Source of the DNA: Mariniphaga sp041684965
GTDB taxonomy: Bacteria; Bacteroidota; Bacteroidia; Bacteroidales; Prolixibacteraceae
Length of the DNA stretch: 64,000 bases
Assembly: GCA_041684965.1 (NCBI GenBank)
Contig: JAWLGR010000022.1
Location: 17,310-81,309 of the forward strand
Direction: 5' to 3'
The notes under the pieces: generated by a model
Seen by the model: the letters and a program-made list of their open reading frames with translations, nothing else
Databases searched by the model: none
Told to the model about the DNA's origin: nothing
Program-made: the position numbers and the translations under genes
In this document: positions 8,891-18,719 of the stretch, in pieces
How the letters are laid out: every line of letters begins with the position of its first letter
Numbering within the stretch: position 1 is the first letter of the stretch

Positions 8891-9182
8891 CCACAAAAGC
8901 TGCTTCATTCGATGTTTTCCAATACTCCCGCTGTTGCATTTACATTTTAAAAACCTGGCTCAGGCTGAAACTTCCACTAAACTGTTCTATCCTTTAATTG
9001 CCTCTTACTTTCCCATGTTTCTACCAGGCAGTGAAAAAGTTCTATTGAATAATACCTTTTTATAACCAGGTGTTTTCTGACAGAGAATTTTTTCTAAAGT
9101 TATTATACCTGAAAATTGGAGCTTACTGTATTTTTTTTCTATTTTGCATCAGCCAGTTCAGGTTATGAACGTTTTAAAAATT

Positions 9183-10667
9183 ATGAATAAAAAAACAACC
9201 AGAATTTCCCGCCGGGCATTTGTAGCCAGTGCATCGACTGTTTCGGCCGGTTTTACCATTCTTCCCTCGCATGTAATTGCAGGGCTGGGGCACCAGACAC
9301 CGGGCAATAAACTAAACATTGCCGGGATAGGTATTGGTGGGCGGGGATACATAAATCTCAGGCATGTGGAGTCCGAAAACATCGTGGCACTTTGTGATGT
9401 TGATCAGGATTATGCCGGGAACTCCTTTAAGCGATGGCCAATGGCGAAACAGTATACCGATTACAGGGTAATGCTGGAACAGCAAAAGGATATTGATGCG
9501 GTTATTATTGCCACACCCGATCATTCCCATGCACTGCCAGCTGTAATGGCCATGCGTGAAGGAAAGCATGTTTTTTTACAGAGTCCGCTCACCCATTCAA
9601 TCTATGAATCGAGGGTATTAAATGACACTGCCAAAAGGTACGGTGTATCAACCCAGATGGGAAACCAGGGGAATTCAGGTGAAGGTATCCGGCGTATATG
9701 TGAATGGATTTGGGCCGGAACAATTGGCGAAATTACCCATGTTGATGCCTGGACAAACAGGCCTGTATGGCCGCAATTTTTACAGCAGCCTGACAGGGGG
9801 AGACGGGTACCACGGAATCTTGACTGGGATAAGTTTATTGGGCCTGCTTCCTGGCGTGAATACAATCCGGCCTATCATCCCTGGACCTGGCGGAGCTGGT
9901 GGGATTTTGGCACAGGAGCAACCGGCGATATGGCACCACACAACCTTGATCCGGTATTTAAAGCGCTTATGCTTGAACATCCCATTTCAGTAGAAGCCAG
10001 TTCCTCAGAATTCAATACCGTATCTCCTCCAAATTCCGCATTTATACGTTATGAATTCCCCCGGCGTGATAACCTTCCAAAGGTTGGTATGCCGGAAGTA
10101 TCGGTTCACTGGTACGAAGGAGGGTGGATGCCCCCCCGTCCTGATGAACTGGCCGATGGAGATATAATGGGGGATGAAAACGGAGGTTGTATATTTTACG
10201 GTTCCCGGGGTAAAATAATGTGTGGTTCATTTGCCCAAAACCCTACTCTGCTTCCCAAAGATGAAATGCAACATTTTCAGGAACCTCCCAAAACAATACG
10301 CCGGATATTTAATCCCCTGGAAGGGGGCCACGAACAGGATTGGGTCAGAGCCTGCAAGGAACCTTCCAGTACCCGGTTGGAAACAACTTCTAATTTTTCC
10401 TATTCAGGACCTCTCTCCGAATTGGCTCTGCTGGGTGCACTTGCCATAAGGCTGGGCAGCCTTCAGCGCAAGCTGGATTGGGATGGTGGAAACATGCGAT
10501 TTACCAATATCGGCTCAGGCGATATTTTACGTATTCTGATTAAAAATAATTTTGAAGTAGCATATGGAAATGCAAGGCAAAACAACGAATATGCTGCATT
10601 ACCTGCACTTCAAACTATAGAAGAATGGATTCGTCCAACCTATCGGAATGGTTGGGAACAAGTTTAA
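9183..10667 (+). CDS. Tat-exported Gfo/Idh/MocA paralogue with the family lysine replaced by serine
   Basis: From the ATG at 9183 this is a 494-residue paralogue of the preceding gene. It shares the SRRAF twin-arginine signal, PSHVIAGLGHQ(T/A)P, the Rossmann GIGIGGRGY, and WTWRSWWDFGTGATGDMA. The EKP/QKP motif reads QSP at residues 133-135 (codon AGT at 9582-9584), so the conserved lysine that contacts nicotinamide and substrate is missing. The rest of the fold is intact and the frame is open, so it is not an obvious pseudogene. It may have changed chemistry or be a non-catalytic partner of its neighbour. Upstream TTG (9144) and ATG (9165) starts are possible; 9183 gives an N-terminus matching the paralogue. 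Confidence 0.88.
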   Translation: MNKKTTRISRRAFVASASTVSAGFTILPSHVIAGLGHQTPGNKLNIAGIGIGGRGYINLRHVESENIVALCDVDQDYAGNSFKRWPMAKQYTDYRVMLEQQKDIDAVIIATPDHSHALPAVMAMREGKHVFLQSPLTHSIYESRVLNDTAKRYGVSTQMGNQGNSGEGIRRICEWIWAGTIGEITHVDAWTNRPVWPQFLQQPDRGRRVPRNLDWDKFIGPASWREYNPAYHPWTWRSWWDFGTGATGDMAPHNLDPVFKALMLEHPISVEASSSEFNTVSPPNSAFIRYEFPRRDNLPKVGMPEVSVHWYEGGWMPPRPDELADGDIMGDENGGCIFYGSRGKIMCGSFAQNPTLLPKDEMQHFQEPPKTIRRIFNPLEGGHEQDWVRACKEPSSTRLETTSNFSYSGPLSELALLGALAIRLGSLQRKLDWDGGNMRFTNIGSGDILRILIKNNFEVAYGNARQNNEYAALPALQTIEEWIRPTYRNGWEQV

Positions 10668-10964
10668 TCATTGCCTGGATGTTTTCCGTTTTACCCGGAT
10701 TCTCCAGGAAGAATTTTGCTTATTCAATCTCTTCAATGACTCCAATTCGCCGTATCATGAATAAACAATTTATTACCAGTCAGACAATTTCAAGACCACA
10801 AGGGATATCACCTTACAAATTAAGACATTAGCAATTCTGTTATTAAGAAAAGAAAATTTTATAGCTTTAAAATAAAAAACTTAACTTAGCATTTGTTAGA
10901 TTGACGCAAGGGAACATTTTCGGAGCGTTTATGATATTTGTATAACTTTCATAAAAACTAAACA

Positions 10965-12275
10965 ATGGATGAATTTATGGCCGCCCGTTGGCAAATGGGT
11001 GTTTCACTTGGTTTTCATATAATATTTGCCTGCATTGGAATGGTTATGCCCTGGTTTATGTTTGTTTCGGAATGGAAATGGTTAAAAACTAAAAATCCGG
11101 TCTACTTAGACTTAGCAAAAGCATGGGCAAAAGGGGTAGCAATTTTCTTTGCAGTTGGGGCTGTATCCGGGACGGTTTTGAGTTTTGAACTTGGTATGTT
11201 ATGGCCCACATTTATGCATCATGCCGGCCCCATTTTTGGATTGCCTTTTTCATGGGAGGGAACTGCATTTTTTGTTGAAGCCATTGCTCTGGGTTTATGG
11301 TTGTATGGCTGGGGAAGGCTTACCAAAAAAGTCCATCTTTATACAGGGCTGGTAGTAGGAATTGCAGGTGTTATGTCAGGCGTGTTTGTAATATCGGCCA
11401 ATGCCTGGATGAATGCTCCTGCCGGATTTGACTGGGTAAACGGGCAGGCAGAAAATATAGATCCGGTTGCCGCCATGTTTAACCGTGCCTGGTTTCACCA
11501 GGTGCATCATATGACCATCGCGGCATTCTCTGCCACAGGTTTTGCTGTTGCGGGTGTTCATGCTTTGCTTTATATGAAAACGAAATATGATATTCATAAA
11601 AAAGCCATTACCATTGCACTGGCATTTGCTGCGGTAGCAGCAATCCTTCAACCCTTAAGCGGAGATCATGCCGCTAAAATGGTAGCAAAGCTTCAACCTG
11701 CAAAATTGGCGGCATTTGAATCACATTTTGAAACAACCACCCGGGCTCCCCTGGTAATTGGAGGAATTCCCAATGTAGAGGAACGTACATTAAACCATGC
11801 AATCCGCATACCTGGTGCCCTGAGTTTTTTGGCGCATGGTGATTTTGATGCTGAAGTGCTTGGGCTGGAGGAATTTCCAAGGGAAGAATGGCCGCCGGTA
11901 TTGTTTACTCACCTCTCCTTCCAGCTGATGGTAGCCATTGGTTTCTTTTTGGCATTCCTTGGTATTATTTTTATAGCCGGAACTTACAAATGGAAGCATT
12001 GGCTTGAAAAAAAATGGTGGCTTTGGTTGCTGGTAATCGCCACTCCCCTTGGTTACCTTGCAGTAGAAGCAGGCTGGATGGTTACCGAGGTGGGGCGTCA
12101 GCCGTGGATTATATACGGAATCATGAAAACACGGGATTCGCTCACACCCATGCCAGGAATTCAGTATACCTTCTATATAATTACGGCAGTTTACCTGATG
12201 CTGACCTTCATTGTTATCTGGCTCTTCAGCCGTCAAATTAAAATGTTACATTTAAAATACCGTACCAATGACTGA
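10965..12275 (+). CDS. cydA: Cytochrome bd-type quinol oxidase subunit I
   Basis: The 436-residue polytopic inner-membrane subunit carries the hemes of the bd oxidase, which oxidises quinol and reduces oxygen to water, often at low oxygen. His18 in the first helix (GFHIIFA) fits the heme b595/d ligand. WEGTAFFVEA (97-106) supplies the paired glutamates. HQVHHMTIAAF (178-188) includes the heme b558 histidine, and GWMVTEVGRQPW is the conserved motif after the Q-loop. It is shorter than E. coli CydA (522 residues) because the Q-loop is short, as in the CIO/short-Q-loop group. It overlaps cydB by 8 nt. No cydX or cydDC is nearby. The preceding region 10668-10964 has no clear gene or consensus promoter. 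Confidence 0.95.
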   Translation: MDEFMAARWQMGVSLGFHIIFACIGMVMPWFMFVSEWKWLKTKNPVYLDLAKAWAKGVAIFFAVGAVSGTVLSFELGMLWPTFMHHAGPIFGLPFSWEGTAFFVEAIALGLWLYGWGRLTKKVHLYTGLVVGIAGVMSGVFVISANAWMNAPAGFDWVNGQAENIDPVAAMFNRAWFHQVHHMTIAAFSATGFAVAGVHALLYMKTKYDIHKKAITIALAFAAVAAILQPLSGDHAAKMVAKLQPAKLAAFESHFETTTRAPLVIGGIPNVEERTLNHAIRIPGALSFLAHGDFDAEVLGLEEFPREEWPPVLFTHLSFQLMVAIGFFLAFLGIIFIAGTYKWKHWLEKKWWLWLLVIATPLGYLAVEAGWMVTEVGRQPWIIYGIMKTRDSLTPMPGIQYTFYIITAVYLMLTFIVIWLFSRQIKMLHLKYRTND

Positions 12276-13308
12276 AGTAATTTTTGCAATATTAACAATC
12301 TCCCTGCTTCTTTATGTTATTCTGGGAGGAGCCGATTTTGGAGCAGGAATACTTGAATTATTTACCCGGGGAAAAGCTTCGCAAATTGTTTCAAAAGCAA
12401 TTGCTCCGGTATGGGAAGCTAACCACGTGTGGCTGATTCTTGTTATTGTTATTCTTTTTGTCGGATTCCCTCCGGTTTATTCAACTGTATTAACTGCTCT
12501 GCATATTCCAATACTGCTGGCACTTATCGGTATAATTTTTCGAGGCTCTGCTTTTACCTTTCGTCATTACGATATTGAAGAAGAAAAACCAAAAGCAGTT
12601 TATTCCTTAATCTTCCGGTATTCAAGTCTTTTCACCACTCTGTTTCTGGGTGTTTCGCTTGGCGGAATCATCCTTGGTGAAATTTCCACCGATTTCACCA
12701 ATGGGTTTTATGCGATATACATTCACCCCTGGTTCAACCTGTTTTCTTTCAGTCTGGGATTATTCCTGATTATATTATTTGCCTTTCTTGCCAATATTTA
12801 TACATTGGGAGAGATAAAAGATGAAAAGGAAGTTGAACGGTTTGCACGTTTGGCAAAATATATGATTGCGGCACTGGTTGTTGCAGGAGGAGTCGTTTTT
12901 GCTGCTGCTGAAATAAACGGACATCCGCTTTTTAATGAATTCCTGAGTTCTCCGGTCAGCATTGGGAGTGTGGTTCTGGCAACCCTGGCATTACCGGTAC
13001 TTTGGAAAAACCTGAAGCGAAACAGACAGAACCTTCTGCGGCTGGTTGCAGGATTTCAAACCACAATGATTGTGGCGGGCTGGTTTGCAATACAGTTTCC
13101 CATCCTCGTAAATATTAAAGATGCACCCGATATTACACTTCAAAGTGCTGCAGCACCAGAGCAGGTGCAGTTTTACATGTTGATTGCTCTGGTAGTTGGG
13201 GTTCTTATTATATTCCCTTACATTGGATACCTGTATAAAGTTTTCAAGTTCAGCAAGGAAACCGAATCACCTCATAATGTTAATGAAGAATGGGAGGATG
13301 TAAAATGA
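12268..13308 (+). CDS. cydB: Cytochrome bd-type quinol oxidase subunit II
   Basis: The 346-residue polytopic membrane protein is the partner of CydA. The family N-terminus is visible as LLLYVILGGADFGAGILELF, followed by PVWEANHVWLILVIVILFVGFP and IFRGSAFTFRHYD. Its ATG lies inside the last codons of cydA (ATGACTGA overlap), indicating translational coupling and a 1:1 complex. No third small subunit (CydX-like) follows; the next gene is convergent, 38 nt away. Confidence 0.95.
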   Translation: MTEVIFAILTISLLLYVILGGADFGAGILELFTRGKASQIVSKAIAPVWEANHVWLILVIVILFVGFPPVYSTVLTALHIPILLALIGIIFRGSAFTFRHYDIEEEKPKAVYSLIFRYSSLFTTLFLGVSLGGIILGEISTDFTNGFYAIYIHPWFNLFSFSLGLFLIILFAFLANIYTLGEIKDEKEVERFARLAKYMIAALVVAGGVVFAAAEINGHPLFNEFLSSPVSIGSVVLATLALPVLWKNLKRNRQNLLRLVAGFQTTMIVAGWFAIQFPILVNIKDAPDITLQSAAAPEQVQFYMLIALVVGVLIIFPYIGYLYKVFKFSKETESPHNVNEEWEDVK

Positions 13309-13346
13309 AAATTGGAACTTAAATAATAACAGAAGGGGCCCGGCAG

Positions 13347-14144
13347 TTAAATTTTCTTTAAAATTTTCACCATTCTTTCCCACGATTGGTTACGGGCTTT
13401 TAAATTTCCGGCAGAACTTTGGGGTTCTTCTCCCTGCCTCATATAGGCATGCCCTGCATCTGGATAAATGATGTATTCATATTTTTTTCCAGCCTTTTTC
13501 ATCATTTCTTCTGTATCAGGAATACCGGCATTGATACGCTGATCGTTTCCTCCATAAAACCCATATACCGGTACAGATATTTTTTTAATATCATTTAGCG
13601 ATTCCGGAGCGCTGCCATAAAAAACCAGAGCTGCTTCAATTTCATCGTTATAAGTAACCATACGGAAACTTTGGGAACCACCCCAGCAAAAACCAACCAC
13701 AACAGTTTTCCCATTTCCGGCAGGCAGATTTGAAGCAAATTCCTGCACCGCATTCATGTCATTTTTTACCTGATCGGAGCTAAGTGCATAAATGGCATTA
13801 CGGGCTTCATCAGAATTTTCGAAATCGGCAGTGGTTTTAATTCCTGGTTTAAAATTCGATAAAAGGTCGGGAGCAACAACAATAAATCCTTCGCCGGCAA
13901 GTCTGTCGGTAAAACTCCGTACCCAATCCGTTAATCCCCGATTTTCGTGAATAACGATAACCACAGTTGCTTTCTTCGAGATTTCAGGATAAACCATAAA
14001 ACAGTTTACCTCCCGGTCGACGGCCGGGATGGTTACCCATTCCTGATGACGAGGAGAATTCTCAAGTTGCTTTAATGCAAAATCCTGAGCATTTATGCCT
14101 GGAATGAATCCAGCAATTATTATGAGGAACAACATTGTTTTCAT
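13347..14144 (-). CDS. Secreted dienelactone hydrolase family protein
   Basis: The 265-residue alpha/beta hydrolase has a signal peptide (residues 1-19, cleavage after GINA). The dienelactone hydrolase catalytic set is visible: Cys153 in GFCWGG, Asp201 in GGNDQR, His232 in DAGHAY, and the accessory Glu67 in HENRG. Classical enzymes hydrolyse dienelactones in the cytosol, but secreted Bacteroidota members are uncharacterised and may cleave other lactones or esters. It is transcribed alone on the minus strand, convergent with cydB. Confidence 0.88.
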   Translation of the reverse strand: MKTMLFLIIIAGFIPGINAQDFALKQLENSPRHQEWVTIPAVDREVNCFMVYPEISKKATVVIVIHENRGLTDWVRSFTDRLAGEGFIVVAPDLLSNFKPGIKTTADFENSDEARNAIYALSSDQVKNDMNAVQEFASNLPAGNGKTVVVGFCWGGSQSFRMVTYNDEIEAALVFYGSAPESLNDIKKISVPVYGFYGGNDQRINAGIPDTEEMMKKAGKKYEYIIYPDAGHAYMRQGEEPQSSAGNLKARNQSWERMVKILKKI

Positions 14145-14215
14145 TTCTAACTAATTAATAAATCAAGTAAAAAAACAATGTATTAACAATTAAGTTTATT
14201 CATAAGATTAATGTA

Positions 14216-14252
14216 TATGAAAAACAGGCTGATTTATTCTTATCAGCCTGTT
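14216..14252 (-). terminator. Intrinsic terminator after the WrbA-like gene
   Basis: Read on the minus strand, AACAGGCTGA pairs perfectly with TCAGCCTGTT around a 10-nt loop and is followed by TTTTC. It lies 46 nt beyond the stop codon of the flavoprotein gene. Confidence 0.8.
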
Positions 14253-14297
14253 CTAAAGTCGATGGGAGCCACTTAAGGAGTGGCAGTTAAAATATTT

Positions 14298-14924
14298 TCA
14301 GCTCTCGCTCTTACCGGAAATAAGCCGTCCAATACTTACAGCCCTTTTGGCCTGGTAATAAACAGCTTTTTTTATGGTCTCCCGGTCTTCCTTCATGTTT
14401 CCATCACCGTCCACTGTAACACTTAATCCATAGGGGTTTCCTCCTGCGGCATACAGAACCGAATCGGTGTAGCCAGGTGTAACAACGATGGCACCCCAGT
14501 GATACATAGTGGTATACAGCGCCAAAATAGTTGATTCCTGCCCTCCATGAGTATTCATTGCACTAGTCATTGCAGTAACCACCTTATTTGTAAGCTTTCC
14601 TTTTTGCCAGAGCGGACCGGTAGAATCCATAAATTGTTTTATTTGAGAAGGTACATTGCCATAACGCGTTGGAACACTAAAAACAACAACATCCGCCCAT
14701 TCAAGATCGTCAAGGGCAACTTCCTCAACATCTTTTGTTGCATCGGCATTTTTCTTCCAGGCCGGATTTTGTTCTATAACCCATTCGGGTGCAAGTTCTT
14801 TTGCCTTGCGTATTCTTACTTCCGAACCTTCGTTTTTGGCACTTTCTGCAGCCCATTGTGCCAGCTGGTAATTATTTCCTGTAGAACTGTAATAAATTAC
14901 TGCTGTTTTTAATTTTTCGCTCAT
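14298..14924 (-). CDS. wrbA: WrbA-like NAD(P)H:quinone oxidoreductase (flavodoxin fold)
   Basis: The 208-residue cytosolic flavoprotein belongs to the WrbA family, tetrameric FMN enzymes that reduce quinones by two electrons. The FMN phosphate loop is YYSSTGNNYQLA near the N-terminus. The flavin-side loops VPTRYGNVPSQIKQF and AMNTHGGQEST match WrbA, as does the insert after ELAPEWVIEQNPAWKKN. It is monocistronic with its own terminator. The gene symbol is used in the family sense; function in this organism is not shown. Confidence 0.88.
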   Translation of the reverse strand: MSEKLKTAVIYYSSTGNNYQLAQWAAESAKNEGSEVRIRKAKELAPEWVIEQNPAWKKNADATKDVEEVALDDLEWADVVVFSVPTRYGNVPSQIKQFMDSTGPLWQKGKLTNKVVTAMTSAMNTHGGQESTILALYTTMYHWGAIVVTPGYTDSVLYAAGGNPYGLSVTVDGDGNMKEDRETIKKAVYYQAKRAVSIGRLISGKSES

Positions 14925-15119
14925 ATTTTTCTTTTTTACTGTTTCTCATCCTGTTCCCCTTATCTGTAACTATAACACCTATTGTATAATAGGATAGACG
15001 AATCGATTGCAGAGAATTAATTTTTCATAACTTTCGATTCATTCCCTGTCTTGAAAACATTTCGAAAAAATAAAAGTTCAATTAAAAAAGATACATCCAA
15101 CAATTCTAAATTAAAGAGC

Positions 15120-15836
15120 ATGGATAACAGAAACAATAAAGTTGCATTGGTAACAGGGGCTTCCAGAGGTATAGGGAAGGTTGTTTCCATTGGTTTGGCT
15201 AAATCGGGATATCAATTGGTATTGATTGCACGAAACGAATCAGAACTTGGAAAAGTAGCAAATGAGATAACAGGCAAAGGAGGCCTTCAACCGGCTGTTT
15301 TTTCACTGGATATAACACATCCCGATGATTTACAAAAAATGGTTTCAAAGGTCCTTGTTGATTATAAAAGAATTGATATTCTGATAAATAATGCGGGGAT
15401 TCATTTCGGAGGTTCGCTGGAGCTGCCTTTGGAAGATTTTAAAACAATGATTGAAACGAATCTGACTGCGCAGTTAATGCTGCTGCAGATTGTAGTTCCA
15501 ATTATGAAGCAACAGCAGTCGGGTTATATATTCAATGTGGCTTCCCGTTCGGGAAAGGTAGGGTTTGCCGGCAGCGGTGGCTATTGTGCAACAAAATTCG
15601 GCCTGGTTGGATTGAGTGAATCTCTTTACCGGGAGCTTTCTCCGCTTGGCATAAAAGTTACAGCACTATGCCCGGCATGGGTTAATACCGATATGGCCCT
15701 GCAGGCAGGTACAATTCTGAAGCCTGAAGAGATGATTCAGCCCGCCGATCTTTATAAAACAATAAAATGGCTGCTAGCACTTTCGCCGGGAGTCTGTGTT
15801 AAGGAAGTGGTACTTACCAATCCAAAAAGTCTTTAA
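15120..15836 (+). CDS. Short-chain dehydrogenase/reductase (classical SDR)
   Basis: This 238-residue cytosolic NAD(P)-dependent oxidoreductase has the cofactor motif TGASRGIG at 12-19, INNAG at 89-93 and the catalytic Ser142, Tyr155 and Lys159 (YCATK). It resembles FabG-like and 3-ketoacyl/sorbitol reductases, but the substrate cannot be read from the sequence. An upstream TTG at 15051 would add a lysine-rich 23-residue extension; the ATG at 15120 places the first strand at the usual position. Its stop is only 2 nt from the stop of the convergent P-type ATPase gene, with no room for a separate terminator. Confidence 0.9.
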   Translation: MDNRNNKVALVTGASRGIGKVVSIGLAKSGYQLVLIARNESELGKVANEITGKGGLQPAVFSLDITHPDDLQKMVSKVLVDYKRIDILINNAGIHFGGSLELPLEDFKTMIETNLTAQLMLLQIVVPIMKQQQSGYIFNVASRSGKVGFAGSGGYCATKFGLVGLSESLYRELSPLGIKVTALCPAWVNTDMALQAGTILKPEEMIQPADLYKTIKWLLALSPGVCVKEVVLTNPKSL

Positions 15837-15838
15837 AA

Positions 15839-18583
15839 TCAGCTTTTACTTGTCAGCCTGGAATGGATCCATTTTTCAATTCCTATTATAGGGAAAATAG
15901 CAAATCCGAATCCCACAGCCCAGGCAATGTCAGACATTTCAAGTGGTCTGGTACCAAAAATATTTTGCATAAATGGAGCATAAATAAATATTGCCTGCAA
16001 CAGCAATACCGTACCAATTCCCAAATATACTACCGGATTACTGAACCAGCCTATTTTCTGAATTGAATCTTTAAGTGAACGGCAGTTAAGCATGTAAAAT
16101 ATCTGAAACATAATTACGAACGTAACTGAAATGGTTTGAGCTTTAGCCTGTGCATCAATAGCTTCCATTCCTTCCGATAACCTTGATGAATACTGGAAAT
16201 TGAAGAGAATGATGGTACCTGCTGTCATGACAAGAGAGACAAAAATCACACGAAAGGTAACAAATTTATTAAATAACGGCTCATCAGGTCTTCTGGGAGA
16301 ACGGTTCATCACATTTGGCTCTTTCACCTCAAAAGCCAATGGAAGCGCCAGCGCTACTGCAGCAACCAGATTAATCCACAGCAGCTGGGTAGGCAGCATG
16401 GGTAATAACAACTCATTGGTTACCGGATTGAATGGAAAGAACATAATGCCATAAATCAGAATAAAGGCCAGTCCCAGGTTAGTGGGCAATAAAAACGCCA
16501 GTGACTTAAGCAGGTTGTCGTAAACCCTGCGGCCTTCTTCAACTGCTGCACTTATACTGGCAAAATTATCGTCGGCCAGCACAATATCAGCCGATTCCTT
16601 TGAAACAGAAGTGCCGGTTATACCCATTGCCACGCCAATATTAGCCTGCTTCAGCGACGGAGCATCGTTCACCCCGTCACCAGTCATAGCCACAATCTGG
16701 TTATCGTTTTGCAATGCCTTTACCAGTCTCAACTTATGCTCCGGAGCTACCCGGGCAAATATATGGGTGGTTTTAACCACTTCATTGAGCTTTTGCATAT
16801 CCATTTTTGCCAGCTCGGTTCCTGTTACCGTTTCTCCTTTTTCAGACAATCCAAGTTCCATACCTATGGATCGTGCAGTAGTTCCATGGTCACCTGTAAT
16901 CATTTTTACCACAATGCCTGCATCGTGGCATATTCTTATGGCATCAACAGCCTCCGACCGAGGTGGGTCAATCATTCCCATCAACCCTGAAAATTCAAAT
17001 CCATCCTGAACATCATCTTTGGTTAAATCCGCGTTCTCAGGCTTTGTCCATGCTTTCTGAGCCACAGCAAGCACACGCATTCCCTGTCCGCCCATTTGTT
17101 CAATCTGTGACTGCACTTCACTGATATTTATTTGTCCCTCCCCTTTTTTGGAATTACATCGGTTAAGTATCACTTCAGGTGCACCTTTAATTATAATGTA
17201 CTTCTCATTGTCAATATTATTAAGGGTGGCCATGTATTTCTGTTCTGAATCGAATGGAATTACATCTAACCGGGTGTATTTATTTCTCTGTTCATCCACA
17301 TTCAATCCGGCTTTTGCAGCTGCTACAACCAATGCAACCTCAGTAGGATCACCCGTAGGGGTAAAGTTATCTCCTTCAGCCTGTATGCTGGCGTCATTAC
17401 ATAAAACTGCATTTCTCATCAGTACCAGGGCATCCTTTGGAAGTTCATCCACCTGCTCATTCTGCAACTTAAATATACCATCATCATTGTATCCAACTCC
17501 AGTGACATGGATATCGTGGTCAATGGTCCACAATTTTTTAACTGTCATCTCATTACGGGTTAGGGTTCCTGTCTTGTCGGAACAAATTACCGTTGTACTG
17601 CCAAGTGTTTCAACTGCAGGCAGCTTTCGGATAATCGCCTTCCTGCGAGCCATCCGTTGCACCCCAATTGCAAGGGCAATGGTAACAACAGCGGGCAATC
17701 CTTCGGGAATTGCACCCACTGCCAGAGCAATCGCAAAGATTAAACTGTCTTTTAACGCTGCATAAAGACCGGTTCCCTGCCCAGTTGCACGGACAGTGCC
17801 TATTACCATTATTATTAAGGTAATAACAATAATCCCAACAGTCAGATACTTTCCAACAACAGCAAGTTTCCTGGTTAAGGGAGTTTCAAGGTCGGTAGTT
17901 TCACCAAGCATACCTGATATCTTGCCTAACTCTGTCTCCATTCCGGTTTCCGTTACCACAGCTTTACCTGTTCCGGACACGACAAGTGTACCGCTATAGA
18001 CCATACACCTCCGATCACCAAGTGAAGCCTCCGCTTCAACTGCTTCAACTGATTTTTGTGAAGGGACAGATTCACCTGTGAGTGCAGCTTCCTCTACCGA
18101 AAGGTTCTTCTGTTTTAAAAGACGCATGTCGGCCGGAATCCTATCACCAGCCTCCAGTTCAGCAATATCTCCCGGAACAATTTCAGAAACAGGAATTGTA
18201 ACTTTTCGCCCGTCACGATGGATAGTTGCATTTTCAGGAACCATTTCACTCAGAGCTTCAATAGCTTTTCCTGCTTTAAATTCCTGAATAAATCCGATAA
18301 TAGTATTTATTACCACTACTGCAAGCACTACGAATCCGTCAGTTATTTTACCAAGTAAAACAGCCAGCAAGCTCGACCCGATAAGTACCCAAATCAACGG
18401 ATTGTTAATCTGCCGCCACAACAATCTTAGCGGGTTGTCCTTTTTTGTTCTTTTAATTTGATTAGGCCCATATTTCTGATATCTTTTCTCTGCTTCATCT
18501 GATGTCAGCCCGGTTTCGGAACTTTCAATTTCCTCTAATACCTGCTTAAAGCTTTTTGCATGCCAATTAACCGGTTCACCCAT
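15839..18583 (-). CDS. P-type cation-transporting ATPase (P2 type, ion uncertain)
   Basis: The 914-residue inner-membrane pump has an N-terminal cation-ATPase domain (1-75), an actuator domain with TGES at 169-172, the M4 motif PEGLP at 293-297, the phosphorylated Asp336 in DKTGT, a nucleotide domain with KGAPE at 466-470, and the hinge TGDGVNDAP at 634-642. The C-terminal membrane domain has the usual helices. It is annotated in relatives as calcium-transporting. Of the SERCA calcium ligands, however, only the M4 Glu (294), the M5 Asn (702) and the M6 Asn (738) are kept. The positions of Glu771, Thr799 and Asp800 are Leu705, Ala741 and Ala742, so another cation such as Na+ is possible. The alignment was made by eye. 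It is monocistronic. Confidence 0.93.
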   Translation of the reverse strand: MGEPVNWHAKSFKQVLEEIESSETGLTSDEAEKRYQKYGPNQIKRTKKDNPLRLLWRQINNPLIWVLIGSSLLAVLLGKITDGFVVLAVVVINTIIGFIQEFKAGKAIEALSEMVPENATIHRDGRKVTIPVSEIVPGDIAELEAGDRIPADMRLLKQKNLSVEEAALTGESVPSQKSVEAVEAEASLGDRRCMVYSGTLVVSGTGKAVVTETGMETELGKISGMLGETTDLETPLTRKLAVVGKYLTVGIIVITLIIMVIGTVRATGQGTGLYAALKDSLIFAIALAVGAIPEGLPAVVTIALAIGVQRMARRKAIIRKLPAVETLGSTTVICSDKTGTLTRNEMTVKKLWTIDHDIHVTGVGYNDDGIFKLQNEQVDELPKDALVLMRNAVLCNDASIQAEGDNFTPTGDPTEVALVVAAAKAGLNVDEQRNKYTRLDVIPFDSEQKYMATLNNIDNEKYIIIKGAPEVILNRCNSKKGEGQINISEVQSQIEQMGGQGMRVLAVAQKAWTKPENADLTKDDVQDGFEFSGLMGMIDPPRSEAVDAIRICHDAGIVVKMITGDHGTTARSIGMELGLSEKGETVTGTELAKMDMQKLNEVVKTTHIFARVAPEHKLRLVKALQNDNQIVAMTGDGVNDAPSLKQANIGVAMGITGTSVSKESADIVLADDNFASISAAVEEGRRVYDNLLKSLAFLLPTNLGLAFILIYGIMFFPFNPVTNELLLPMLPTQLLWINLVAAVALALPLAFEVKEPNVMNRSPRRPDEPLFNKFVTFRVIFVSLVMTAGTIILFNFQYSSRLSEGMEAIDAQAKAQTISVTFVIMFQIFYMLNCRSLKDSIQKIGWFSNPVVYLGIGTVLLLQAIFIYAPFMQNIFGTRPLEMSDIAWAVGFGFAIFPIIGIEKWIHSRLTSKS

Positions 18584-18719
18584 ATTTATCTTAACGTTCT
18601 AAATTTATATTGTAAAGTTATGAATTAAAAACAATCTCTATGAATATGTTTTTGAACAAAGCTCCGTAAATTGTAAATTGATAAAATCAGCTCATAAAAA
18701 TTATCTAAAACCTTATGAA

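Noticed and set aside
8704..8997. Open frame of 97 codons between the two MocA paralogues
   Set aside because: It is the reading of the solo repeat element; the same element has no consistent long frame elsewhere.
10625..10831. Plus-strand frame overlapping the 3' end of the second MocA gene
   Set aside because: It overlaps a real gene in another frame and continues into non-coding sequence without a supporting start.
18678..18719. Upstream TTG start for the isomerase-like gene
   Set aside because: It would put charged residues ahead of the Tat signal; ATG at 18720 places the twin-arginine motif correctly.
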